Part shown: piece after piece, positions 31,252 to 42,464 of the stretch
Position numbering within the stretch: the first letter of the stretch is position 1
Layout of the letters: each line of letters opens with the position of its first letter
DNA from: Silene conica
Taxonomy: Eukaryota; Streptophyta; Magnoliopsida; Caryophyllales; Caryophyllaceae
Assembly (NCBI GenBank): GCA_029255685.2
Contig: CM055312.2
Span: 55,028,202 to 55,092,201, forward strand
Reading direction: 5' to 3'
Length of the DNA: 64,000 bases
The notes under the pieces: model-generated
What the model was told of the DNA's origin: nothing
Databases searched by the model: none
Seen by the model: only the letters and a program-made list of their open reading frames with translations
Position numbers and translations under genes: made by a program

Positions 31252-33185
31252 TCCCCTCCCCCTTGAAAGAGAATTGACCTCAATTCTTGATGATGAGATT
31301 TCAAGAACCATTGATCTTGGATTACCTTTCCCGTACACATGAGCAAAGATTGGTTTGATACGGAAATCTTTTTGTGGCCGCGCCCCTTAGCACCATCCCG
31401 CGACACCACTACTCCTTCCTTCCTAGGCTCGTGAACACGCGCACCCTCTAGCCCTAAACCTAACCGCATAGGACTAATATCCACGCCTTTAACCCTCCTA
31501 GCCTCTCGTCCCGTACCTATACTCCGTAATACTTCCTCCATACGCCTAAAGCTAGGCGTCACCTCTAATTCTCGGCTCCTCATAGCCACCCTTGAATCCG
31601 CCGTGGCCAATACCAACTCCTCGACTTCTCCTACCTTTAAATCAGCCCCTAACACCCCTTTAACCTCCTCATCCTCTCTAGCTATAGCAAAAACTGAGTT
31701 GGCTATGTTAGTGTTCTTTCCCGAGTTGGCTCTCATCAACCCTACATCTTTGGGACTCATAGGTTTTAGGATAATCTTCTTCCCCTTATCCATCAATTCA
31801 TACTCGTTCACCCTCCCCCTATGTAGAACATCCCTATCGAATTGCCAAGGACGCCCTAGAAGAATGTGACACGCATCCATAGGCACTACATCACATAGCA
31901 CCTCATCCTTGTATGAACCCATGGCTAAGTTCACCTTGACCTGTTTTGTAACCCTAACATTGTTGGCATCTCCTAACCAATGTAAAGCATATGGTTTTGG
32001 GTGTTTGATTGTGGTTAAGGCCAATTTTGATACCATCTCTTCCGAGGCCACATTAGTACAACTACCTCCATCGATGATCATGCTACACCACTTATCTTTT
32101 ACAAGACACTTGGTGTGAAAGATGTGATCTCGTTGTTCGGTAATTATAGGAATAGATTGTGCTTGTAAAGATCTAAGCACCAAAGTGTTTGCATTAGGCG
32201 CCTCGAATTGTTCGCCCTGGCCGTCCTCCTCACGCTCCCCGAAGCCTCCCAACACCTCGTCCTCCTCCTCAGATTCCTCCTCCTCTCCTACTAAATTTAA
32301 GCACGTTAATGCCTCCCTCATCGTGACTACCCTTTTATTAGGGCAAGCATTCTTGAAGTGCCCAAACCCTTGACACTTAAAACACCTGACTTTAGAAAGG
32401 CTTACCTCGCTCGGTGTTGGAGTAGGAGTAGCCTTAGTTTGAGCCGCCCCACATGCACTTGCCTTAGCCGCGCCACTCGTCATTCCCGAATTAGGGTTAG
32501 ATATGGCCGCCTCTCCTTCGCCCTCAAACGTCCGGCTATACATGCCACTTCCTCCGAATCTGTTCTTACTTTGTGCTTCAACTCGTAAACACAAACTTGT
32601 GAGAGTATCAAAATCGGAATAGATTTGAAGTTCTACAGGATTAGCAATATTTTTGTTTAACCCTCGCAAGAACCTTGCCATCTTTTGTTCTTGATTCTCT
32701 TCTACCTCCCCCATTAAAGTAAGATTTTCAAATTCCTCTATATACTCACCCACCGACATCTTGCCTTGAACAAGATTAGAAATCTTGCGATATAAAGCAA
32801 GCTTATAAGTTGTGGGTACATACCTTTTTCGTAATCTTTTCTTTAAACCATCCCAAGAACAGATTTTCTCCTTCCCGGCTCTAGCCCTTTGAGCCTTTAG
32901 ACTGTCAAACCATAAAGATGCGCCCTTGCTTAATCTTAGGATTGCGTACTTACACATCTTACGATCATCTAACTCTTTAAACTCGAACATACGATCCATC
33001 TTGCGCTCCCACTCGAGATAGTCCTCCGGATCCGTACCTCCTTCGAACTCGGGTAACTCCGTGACCTTGAATTCGTCGGCCACACGCACCGGTTCCCTCC
33101 TTGGTTGCCACCTATTATCGTTGCTAACGACATGTTCCAGTGCCTTCTTTAAACTCTCCAAGAACCTTGGATCTTCAAGATTCAT
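30879..33185 (-). CDS. Gag-protease polyprotein, E unit 3
   Basis: 768 codons, intact. Private changes include G for S in the SVGEYIEEF segment (near 146) and W for R in DQWFLKS (near 626). Three intact frames in a row suggest that the array is young or that Gag is under selection. Confidence 0.9.
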   Translation of the reverse strand: MNLEDPRFLESLKKALEHVVSNDNRWQPRREPVRVADEFKVTELPEFEGGTDPEDYLEWERKMDRMFEFKELDDRKMCKYAILRLSKGASLWFDSLKAQRARAGKEKICSWDGLKKRLRKRYVPTTYKLALYRKISNLVQGKMSVGEYIEEFENLTLMGEVEENQEQKMARFLRGLNKNIANPVELQIYSDFDTLTSLCLRVEAQSKNRFGGSGMYSRTFEGEGEAAISNPNSGMTSGAAKASACGAAQTKATPTPTPSEVSLSKVRCFKCQGFGHFKNACPNKRVVTMREALTCLNLVGEEEESEEEDEVLGGFGEREEDGQGEQFEAPNANTLVLRSLQAQSIPIITEQRDHIFHTKCLVKDKWCSMIIDGGSCTNVASEEMVSKLALTTIKHPKPYALHWLGDANNVRVTKQVKVNLAMGSYKDEVLCDVVPMDACHILLGRPWQFDRDVLHRGRVNEYELMDKGKKIILKPMSPKDVGLMRANSGKNTNIANSVFAIAREDEEVKGVLGADLKVGEVEELVLATADSRVAMRSRELEVTPSFRRMEEVLRSIGTGREARRVKGVDISPMRLGLGLEGARVHEPRKEGVVVSRDGAKGRGHKKISVSNQSLLMCTGKVIQDQWFLKSHHQELRSILFQGGGDDPIPDRATNQHFIWKSLRQIILAKLILFIVWLVYLLVKIHWALRPWANTRKSRNEVIRRESWAREVTAQGPWLLSHGPSVGRVKHGHIHAWLGHGWRVARPNWIPTRNWSLLNFFVIFIKLVI

Positions 33186-33249
33186 GATGCCCCGAATGGA
33201 TCTTCTTGAAAGATAAGGAATTCAAGAGCCGAAGCTCTGATACCACTTA

Positions 33250-34357
33250 TGATACGAATTCTTGATCAAAGAACTCGTCCGCGGAAGCCTTCTTGTAAAT
33301 CTTGAAAGTAATCTTGAAAGAAATAACGAATTAGGATAAATAAAGAACAATCTTGGATGAATCTTGAATTATGGAAGAATGATGATGATGGACGGTGGTG
33401 GTAGTGATGGCGGCGTGATGGTGGTCCGTCGGTGGTGGTGGTTATTGTGGTTGTTTTTGTAGTTGTGACGGTCTTGAGGTGAATCCCCAAGGTAGAAGGA
33501 TATTTGTTTGCCCTAGACCTATAGGACACCCAATGGTGATTTACTCCCTAGACCTATAGTTTGTAAATCGTGCTAACACTTGAAACGCGACAAGTATCAA
33601 CGGTTCGGATCAACACTCGATGAGTCCTTGAGATTTCTTTAAGAATGCCTTAAAAAGAAAACTTGTAATTTTTATTGATTGAATGATAAACTGTCTAACA
33701 AGAGAGGATCATGTGCCTATTTATAGTAAAGTCACACGCCCCAAACCACACGCCTCCTATGACTCGGATTCTTGAATCCGTCTTTGAATAGGAGTCCTAA
33801 AATCTATCTAAATGGATCAAATATGATCCTTATTAAAATAAAAATCTATCCTAAGAATTAAAAGAATTAAATAACTAACCCTAATAATCCTAGGATAAAT
33901 AACTAAAAAGATAATAACTAATTTGTAACAACTTTGTAACAAACTAGTAATTATCCTAACAAACTAAATAACAAACTTTAACAACTAAATAACTAACTTA
34001 ATAAAAATAACAAAGAAATTAAGGAGACTCCAATTTCTTGTTGGAATCCAATTTGGCCGAGCAACTCTCCAACCATGACCGAGCCATGCGTGGCTGTGTC
34101 CGTGCTTCACGCGGCCTACGCTCGGGCCATGACCGAGCAACCATGGTCCTTGGGCCGTGACTTCCCGAGCCCATGATTCCCTTCGAATGACTTCGTTTCT
34201 TGATTTTCTTGTATTAGCCCAAGGCCTTAAAGCCCAATGAATCTTCACGAGTAAATATACTAGCCATACGATAAATAATATTAATTTAGCCAATATAATT
34301 TGTCTTAACGATTTCCAAATGAAATGTTGATTTGTTGCCCTATCCGGAATCGGATCA
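33250..34357 (-). repeat. Element E LTR 4 (outer)
   Basis: 1108 bp. It ends cggatca and is followed by the TSD taaat. It carries only the LTR-encoded tail of the Gag-protease frame (33985-34293). Confidence 0.95.
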
Positions 34358-34474
34358 TAAATCGCATCATGTGAAGTACGCTACTCATAATTCACTATCT
34401 TATATTCACTTTCATCCAAATAAATCATGCTTTACTCATATATATATCCCATACAAGCATACATGCATATTCAC

Positions 34475-35110
34475 CATCTATGAAAGTTCAGCGGTCAACT
34501 TAAGACATAACCTACTCATAACATACATAGACCTTCACTATCTATGAAGGTTCAACAGTCAACTCAAGACATAACCTACTCATAGCATTCAACAACTAAG
34601 AGGTTCAGCGGTCAACCTAAGGCATAACCTTATACCAGTTTCACTTTAATAAGCAAGGACTTAGAGGCCAACCTAAGGCATACTCCTTTGCTAATCAACA
34701 AGACACTAGACTCAGAGGCCAACTCAAGGCATAGACTAGCATCCAAGTCACTCAATAAGTAAAGGACTCAGAGGCCAGCTTAAGGCATACTCCTTTACTA
34801 CATCACAAGACACTAGACACAGAGGCCAACTTAAGGCATACTCTAGAATCCAACAATTGTACCTCAGGCACGACATCAACACCGTAGCTACCCCGTTTCA
34901 CAATTGCTCTACTTGTCAGATTCAGAGGCCTACTTAAGGCATGTCCTGACACGATCACAAAAAACATGTCTGAGCTCAGATGGCAGCTTAAGACATATCT
35001 CAGACACGACATAAATACACATATCGGGCTCAGAGGCCAACTTAAGGCATATCCCCATATGTGACAATTGTTCATGTATTAAACTCAGAGGCCAAGTTAA
35101 GACATAGTTC
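34475..35110. repeat. Stem-loop array with constant core, LTR A
   Basis: More than ten copies of a core close to CAGAGGCCAACTTAAGGCAT are separated by different sequences. Flanks of individual units pair with each other, for example AGTAAAGGACT with ACTCCTTTACT, TGTCTGAG with CTCAGACA, and GTATTAAACT with AGTTCAATAC. Confidence 0.8.
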
Positions 35111-35449
35111 AATACGCATCATCACAATTTACATTCAATTCAACTTAACCTATTAGACTACTTACAACCCATTACATAACACAAGCATGTGGTTCATAAC
35201 CCATATCAATTAAGTCCACTAGTCACTCTAAAGCTCATATCTAGTAAGCCTAAACAAATATAATCATTTACTAGCTTAGTTTGATAAATTATAAAACCAA
35301 GTACTTAGAAAGTAATTAAACAAGTTAAACACTACTCACATTATTAATTATTGCTTAATTAAATTACCCATTAAGAACTATGTAAATTCAACATACTATA
35401 ACACTCAAATCATACCAGCAAGACTAGTATCAAACAATCAAAAACAACC

Positions 35450-35560
35450 CGCAGAAACTGCAGGCAAACAGCGCAAACCAGGCATTTGCGCAGCCTGCGC
35501 TATTTGGCCGCAGCCTGCGGTGAAAGCGGCAGCCTACGGTTTCCACTGCAGTCCACGCTA
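35450..35560. repeat. GC-rich hairpin block, LTR A
   Basis: Repeats of GCAGCCTGCG, including CGCAGCCTGCGC (35489-35500), a 9-nt spacer and GCAGCCTGCGG (35510-35520). It occupies the same LTR position as the CCGGTCGACCGG blocks of B and D and resembles 63296-63385 in LTR F. Confidence 0.7.
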
Positions 35561-36527
35561 ATTTCCTGCAATTCACGATCTCCTTCAACACTTCGATTAT
35601 GGACATTCAAGCTAACTATTTGAGGCATAAATCCTACTACACTAGCAGCACGTAAATCCCAACAATCCCAATTGTGAATCTCACTTATCAATACTAAGCA
35701 CAAAAACCCTGAATTTGCAAGCAATTAAACATTCAAGAGGCAATACTCAGAATTGTGACGGATACTCAATGCTCATCCAAAAACTTCATTATCTCAACAA
35801 CAACATTCATATACTTTCTGAAAATACTAATTAAGCATGAACAACACATAATCATCCTCAAATCACCATAAACAAACACACAATCTCATGTCAAATAAAA
35901 TTAATGACAAAGCCGAGTTTTCTCCTCACTGTCATCTTATTAAGCGTCTTCACCAATTGATTATTTAACCACAAATGAGTCATTCTCCAAGTCCTCCAAA
36001 TCAACACCTTAAAACAAAATAAAGAGAAGATGGATTAAAGTTGATTTTCGAGTTTAACACCAAAACAGCCAGGAAATGGAATTGAGCGATTTCCAAATTA
36101 AAAGAGAGAGATGTGACGGGAATAAGACAAAGAATGCGTAGGAGAAAACCTTACCTTAAACGGAGTGGAAATGAGTTCGGGATAAGGATTTTTGTGAAGT
36201 AAGAAAAGTTGGGTTTGTTTGGGAATGGGAATCTGATTTCTCAAACCTTGGGGAAGAAGGAAGAGGCTATGAGGAAATGAGGGGGAACCTTCCTTCACAT
36301 TTCTTTATTGCCACTTTATGAGACGGGTTTTTAATTAGTTGTTCGGGATTTTTAGTAAACGGAAATGCCAAGAGAATCTTTACATCTTAAGATTATAAAA
36401 TCTCAAAATGGAACTTACAAGATATATTTTAAATTTAAGTTTACGAATTTTAAATAAAATATATTATCTTTCCGAAAACCACTTTAATTTATTTAAAATA
36501 CGGTTTATGAAAATACGGGATGTTACA

Positions 36528-36893
36528 AAAATAGCCAAAATAGCAAACATTTCCTACAAAACACACTTGCATGCACAATTATCTAAAACAATACAATTAT
36601 ACAATTAGCTCATAAAAACACTAATAAAAGTGCAAATAATATATAAAATCGAGCTAAATATGGGGTAAAAATCCTATATAAAATATATATACTTATCAAT
36701 CACTGCATCGAGTATAGTTTCGCAAGAAAGGTTGTCGAAGTCATGACTTGTATTATTTATTAGTTTTGTAATTCACTAAATATGTTATTTACATAAATTG
36801 TTTCTTAGTCGGAATTTCGATCTCACTGCCTCGAGAAACCGAAATGGGGACATCTCTTGATTACCTTGCCCGAGTAAGAAAAGGGTGTTACAA
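36528..36893 (-). mobile_element. Possible LTR remnant
   Basis: AT-rich DNA just outside Gypsy A that ends aagaaaagggtgttaca, the same kind of edge as the other minus-strand Gypsy LTRs. It shares loose layout with 840-1036. No start, partner or TSD was found, so this is a tentative call. Confidence 0.35.
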
Positions 36894-37640
36894 AATCTTA
36901 CTCTGTCTATTAGCATCAAACAAACCTTAATTAGGTATCACCTAGGACACTTGATGGAGTACCAACCATTACTCGACTGAGTCATAAAAAATATCGAGTA
37001 TTACACCTGCTTTGTGGCCCATGGCAAGCATATGATCGTTGACATAAAGACCTATTAAACAGATTGGGTCTTGTATCGGGTCAAATCGAATGCAGATTGG
37101 GTTATACCTAAGACCCTCATCCATCATCCTCATCAACAACCCATTTTCGTACCATCTCTACCACGTTATAAGTATTCGAGTGCCCTAATTTGATCAAAAT
37201 ATTGAATTATAGATAAACATTTGTATTATTATTTTGTCTCCCACCAAATTCCGAAATGATCTTTTCAGGTTAGGTTGCTACACTATTTTAATTGAATTTC
37301 AATCGGTGTGTATGGTGGTCCGCAAATAATTATCAAATGAACCCTACTTGTATTAATACACCCAACCTGATTGACTAACAAGTATTTATGGAATTATTAT
37401 TTTGTATTTGTGTGCAAATGGCATGATTATGATGGCATGATAATAACTCTGCATCACTTATTAATGATTGACTTTGCTAATTGCTATATTCTGCCGCCAT
37501 GTTAGTACGGCTACTTCATCCCAAATTTAATAAAGGTATTTATTTTTTACGCCAAATTGACCATTGGTAAAAAAAAAAAAAAAAGGTTGTGGATGAATTG
37601 ATTAAAAAAATTTAATTTTGGACAAATTGGTAAAAAAAAT
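36894..37640. other. Unassigned AT-rich DNA
   Basis: About 750 bp with no supported open frame, repeat or structural signal. It may be host intergenic DNA or an old element remnant. Confidence 0.4.
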
Positions 37641-38475
37641 GAGACGTTTGGTTAGAGAAAGGAAAAGGGAAACGAAATAAGAAAGGGTAAGAGGGGTAAA
37701 GGAAAGGGATTACCTAAAACTTAATTGGTTGTTTGGTTACACCAAGAAAGGGAATTAATGTCCAGCTACACTCACTCCTACCACTAACACACACCACCAC
37801 AAACAACCACTTATCTAATGGCGCGGTGATGGCCGGTGGTGGCGGTGGTGGTGGGGTGTCATGGCGGTGGTGGTGTCATGGTGGTGGTGGTGGTGGTGGT
37901 GTTGGTGGTGGCGACGGTGGTGATCACGACGATGATGGTGGTGGGGGTGTTATGGCGGTGGTGGCGATGGTGGTGGTAGAGATGTCATGCGCTGGTGGCG
38001 ATGGTGGTGGTAGAGATGTTATGGCGGTGACGGTGGTGGTGGTGAAGTGGAGGGGTCATGGTAGTGGTGGTGGTGGGCGTGTCATGGCGGTGGTAGTGGT
38101 GGGGGTGGTGGCGGCGGTGATGGTGGTTATTGTGGTTGTAGTTACAAGTGTGGTGGTTGGTGAAGAAAGTAGTTGAAGGGTAACGAAGGTAATAAAATCG
38201 CATACCCTAGGGGGGGTGGGGATAAGGAAATAGATGGATTGAAGGGTAAGGAAGGGAGTTACATTCCCTTTATTTGTGTCAAACAAACACCAACAAAGGG
38301 TATGAGTAACTTTGTTTCCTTTTCACCAACAATAATTTACTTCCTTGTACAGCTTGCTTGAGTTTTTCGATATATAATACTTACCTTTCACCAGAAAAAA
38401 AAAATAAAAAAAAAAGAAAAAAAAAACCTTGTTTCCCTTTCCCTTTCTTATAGACCCCCAACCAAATGCCCGAGT
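37641..38475. mobile_element. Nested MITE-like inverted repeats
   Basis: The outer ends tttggttagagaaagg...gggaaac (37646-37673) and gtttccctttccc...aaccaaatg (about 38430-38468) are imperfect inverted repeats. An inner pair, ttggttgtttggttacacc (about 37724) and gtgtcaaacaaacaccaa (about 38274), lies inside. The middle is GGTGGN-rich simple sequence (37830-38160). No clear TSD. The GTTTGGTT ends resemble those of plant miniature DNA transposons. Confidence 0.45.
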
Positions 38476-38576
38476 AGTTTGTCAAATAAAAGAGTAACCA
38501 TCCGAATAATTAGATTGTGGTTAAATAACTCAATTTCTTAATCACTCTTCTTTCCTACTACATGTAACTATATAAG

Positions 38577-38795
38577 TATATAGCCCTCGTCGCAACGGAA
38601 AAATAAAACATACAAACATGCCAAAATTTACGCGGAATTTAAACTTTAACATGCAAGATAAAACGAGGTGAATTAAAAAAAACTGTGAAAACTGGTATAA
38701 ACCAAAACATAGATAAGTACATGATATGTCTAAGTACGAAAAGTATAAATACAAAACAGCCTGGGATGGCACATCCCTACAGGCACTCAAGTGTA
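38577..38795 (-). mobile_element. Gypsy D LTR, first segment
   Basis: Starts near tatatagccctcgtcgcaacgg, aligned with the tgtaaaacccctcgcg edge of B. It includes cagcctgggatggcacatccctacaggcactc, also present in B (about 45789). It is split at 38795 by copia-3 and resumes at 56503. The exact left end is uncertain because the terminal bases have decayed. Confidence 0.75.
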
Positions 38796-40027
38796 TGTTG
38801 CGAAATATGTCCTCAACAATAGTGCGATCACATAATTAAATCTCAGGACGAGAATGCGCAAGAGATGATACGAAATTATATTAGTCAACTGACCAACATT
38901 AATCGGTAATGATTGGCTAGCTAGAGTTTGACATTACTGTCGTATGACGGTGGTGGTCAGTTGATCCCTTTAGGTCACACCTATAGGACAATTCCCTTAA
39001 TTGATAACATGATCAATTGTATATTGATGGAAGTTGATCATATTCCTTAAACTCGTATACCGAGAAATCAGAGGTTAAATCTTATTATAACATTTATGTT
39101 TATAATTGAAACGTGTCAATTATTAAACATTGAACGATATTTTATAATATCGTAATTAGAATGAATCGGGTTGTATATTAATACAAAGGTTGTAAATCAT
39201 ATTGACGATCGTTGTAAATAACCATTTTATATTCGTAATTATGAATTACTTGTCAAAATGATAAATATGATTTATTTAATTTATAAATAATATTTATTTG
39301 ATAAATATATGTTTTAAATTGAAACAATTGTATTTCATAACATTGTGACATATTGCATGTCACATAATATACAAATTGTGCAATTGACAAAATATAAAAT
39401 GGATGTCAATTTTATCTCAAATGTGACGGTTTAGGGTAGATGCTTTAAGGAGTGTTTAGTCTCTTAATGACACACTTCAAGCATAATTATGAGCATGCTC
39501 TTGTAAATAGGACCTTGAGCCACCTATGATTGCATGGGTAAGAGAAATGTTCTCTTTTGAGCCTTCCTATGGCCGGCTACCCCTAAACCAAGACAACCAT
39601 AATAAAACTTGTGTTTTACACAAGAAAGTCATTCATTCATCCTTGAGCAAAAATTTTCTAGAGAGAAAAATATACAAAAACCTCAAAATATTATAAGATA
39701 ATAATACATACTAGTTGTAGTATTGATATAATAATTTCTAATAAGTGATTAGAATTTCCATTAAGGAAAAACCGATTCTTGCCCTAGCTTCATCAAAGTA
39801 TCGGTTCTTTTAAGGGTGTCTTGGGTGCATCTTGGAGGAGGTGTTCTCTTTGAATACTAAGGAGGATCATCCTTGTGTTGATTTCGTGGGATTGTAAGTA
39901 ATTCGAATCCTATTTCCGCATTTTTGAATAAGCATGCATAAGATCTAAAAGCCATAATTAAAATGTTAATTATCAACTTATTTAGTATGACTAACATTAT
40001 TAGGTTATGATACTTTTAAACCTAACA
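38796..40027 (+). repeat. 5' LTR of copia-3
   Basis: Starts TGTTGCGAAATATG and ends AAACCTAACA, followed by attggtatcagagc. It has the same general design as the family of copies 1 and 2, but the sequence is different. Confidence 0.93.
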
Positions 40028-42464
40028 ATTGGTATCAGAGCAAATCGGTTGTTTGCATGCTTTTCGTTTACATTTTTACGAAGTTATTAAGATAACAAAA
40101 ATAAAATTGAAATTTTAGTTCGTATATGATATGGCTGAAATTATTATGCATGAATACCTACTGATTCTAAATGTATTTTACGATATTTGTAATATATTTT
40201 GCATATATATTGTTCATAGGTATTTTATTTTCGGTTTTTATTATTTTTAATGGTTAAAATGTTTAATTTTTGGGAAAAATAGCTAAAATGAACTTCTGGC
40301 CGAGATTTTTTTGTATGGTTTCACATGTATTTCCTATGATATGAATATGAATTTTCGTAAATTATGGAGTTAAAATACATGGTTTATGAATTTTAAATGT
40401 TAAAATGCCATAAAATGAATAAAAATGGGTTTGTATAGTTATATTTCGAATTTGACTATAAAATCGTTTTTAGTATGTCACATGCAATATTTAAAATATA
40501 TACTAAGTTTTCCAGAAATTTATCTCATATATTGCATGTTTATTGATTTTTAATGTAAAAATCGGATAAAAGTGACATTATTTCGACTTTAATAGTTTAA
40601 GTTGGAATTTGGCCATAAAACTTTCAAACGATGTCATATATATTATTTCCAGCATGTATAAAAATTTCGAGATTTTTATTTGATTTTATGCTTGTGAAAT
40701 AATTTTAATGGTTAAAATTGTACGATATATGACGTAAATCGTTAAAATTAGCAATAGTTGTTAAAATGGCTGGAAAATTTAACCCATAATAGTCATTTTT
40801 GATATGTTCATCACCATATTTTTCTTGGGAGCCAAAAGTTTCTGTTTTATTTAATTTTATTTGTTCAAAGTTACATTTAAAAATTGAATAATAAAAGTCA
40901 TTGTAATTAAAATTTCGGATATTGGGCAGTGTACTAATTAATTTTCTGTCCATTTCAGTTTCTTAAAGTATTTTGGAAAGTGTAAAAAGATTATTAGTAT
41001 TTTATTTGCATTTATGGAGCTAATTATTTAATTTTCCGACTCAAAATGCTCGTTTTACGTATTATTTACGAAATAAATAATAAAACCGTGTAAGTACTAA
41101 TATTTTTAAAGTTCTGAAATTTTAAAAAAGTTTTAAGATATTCAAAATTTGAATTTTGAATTTTTCGAAATTTTATGACTCTTTTTGAATTTTATATTAT
41201 TTTTCCCGTAAAACCGAGTAATACCGAACAATATTATAATATTAAGTTAAGTCATGTTCAAAGTTTGAGTAAGACTAAATTTTGAAACCTAAATGAGTTG
41301 GGATGATTAACTTAAGAGTGAATTCTGATTCATATAATGCCTAGTGTTTTTAATCGTTAAAACACGCAATTCCATAAAACCGAGGTATACGATAACTATA
41401 TATATAAATGATATTTAATAGGACGATTTGGCTTAGGTTTGCATGTTAGTTCATATTCATAAGTATTGCATATTTTAATTATGATTGTCATGATTTTATT
41501 TACGTAATTTTGGATTATGTAATTTTACTTAGTATGGCCTTAGTTTTTAATCGATATTTCCCGAAATGTAAGGGGTTATCGATTCGGATGTAATTAATGT
41601 GATTTCGTATCACTTTATTTATTGTTTTCTATTTTATTATGTATAAAGTAGACTAAAAAAGTTATAATTTTTGTAAATTCCGGTGAGCCTTGAAGACAAT
41701 GCCATTCAGAAAGGAGTTCCGACCAAGACGGTGTTAACCTTGGGAAGCGTGCCTCGTGAAGTTCAAGGGACCAAAGGAGTTGGTTTTCGAATTTGTACTT
41801 TTATTATTTCTTTTCTAGGAAAGGCCATACTAGGGTTTATTATTTTATGCTTTTATTTTGCTTTATATGTTTGCATGCATAGCCAAATCGTCATATCATG
41901 TCATGCATTTTTATTCGATTTAGTCGACCTAGTCCATTATTTTATCGATAATTCACCGACTTAGTTCACTTAAACGGAGATAGATAATAATTTTGACTAG
42001 ATCTCTTACAAATGAATATTGAGACTTAGCCTTACCAAAAAGTATAGACCCATGAATCCCTTCTTCACAAGAATGTAGGCTCGGCTAAACCGGGGTACTA
42101 AAATTGTTACGTTGGGTAAGTGGGGTAATAATATTACACCTTGAAATTTGGTCGATCTCAACGAAAGTATTCATAACCGTAGTTGCAATAAGTTCGGGCT
42201 AAAGACAATTTTTAGAAAATTGTCGACCGAGAGTTCTAAGGTAGAACTGATTAAAGAGTTAATCCACCAAATTATATCAATAAGGGTTGAATCGGCTACA
42301 CCGTGCCCGGAATAATATGGATTTGGGTCTCGGGATTGTTTACTTAATTGGGTAAGAGATCATTAAGTAAATAACTAAACTTGTTTAAAATTTAATTACG
42401 AGTTTTAAAAATGATGTTGTTTTAATTCCTTCATTTTATTGTAGTTTAATTTTCAACATCATCA
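40028..42464 (+). other. Primer site and long leader of copia-3
   Basis: The primer site is at its left edge. The rest is about 2.4 kb of very AT-rich leader with no supported coding region. I do not see 12-9-12 hairpin modules here, in contrast to Copia copies 1 and 2. Confidence 0.75.

Larger units (their letters stand above)
23932..34357 (-). mobile_element. Tandem trimer of a gag-protease LTR element (E)
   Basis: Four LTRs (23932-25039, 27038-28145, 30144-31251, 33250-34357, each 1108 bp) alternate with three internal regions of 1998 bp, with an exact 3106-bp period. One TSD, taaat, flanks the whole array (23927-23931 and 34358-34362), so it behaves as one insertion. Each internal region has a Met-type primer site, a gag-protease frame and a purine tract (AAGGGGGAGGGGA on the minus strand), but no reverse transcriptase, RNase H or integrase. 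A single unit (about 4.2 kb) fits the TR-GAG class of non-autonomous plant elements. It splits Gypsy A's right LTR. Confidence 0.96.
34363..36527 (-). mobile_element. Gypsy A right LTR, second segment
   Basis: Resumes the LTR after the E insertion and ends cgggatgttaca. With the first segment it makes an LTR of about 2.6 kb. From left to right it holds the stem-loop array (34475-35110), a GC-rich hairpin block (about 35450-35560) and the part matching the left LTR (35626-36527). It has no coding frame that I can support. As A lies on the minus strand, this is its 5' LTR. Confidence 0.88.

Noticed and set aside
37733..38286. Gly/Val-rich and Thr/His-rich open frames, which look like a glycine-rich protein gene
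   Set aside because: Produced by the GGTGGN simple repeat on both strands; no start context, splice pattern or flanking gene signals.
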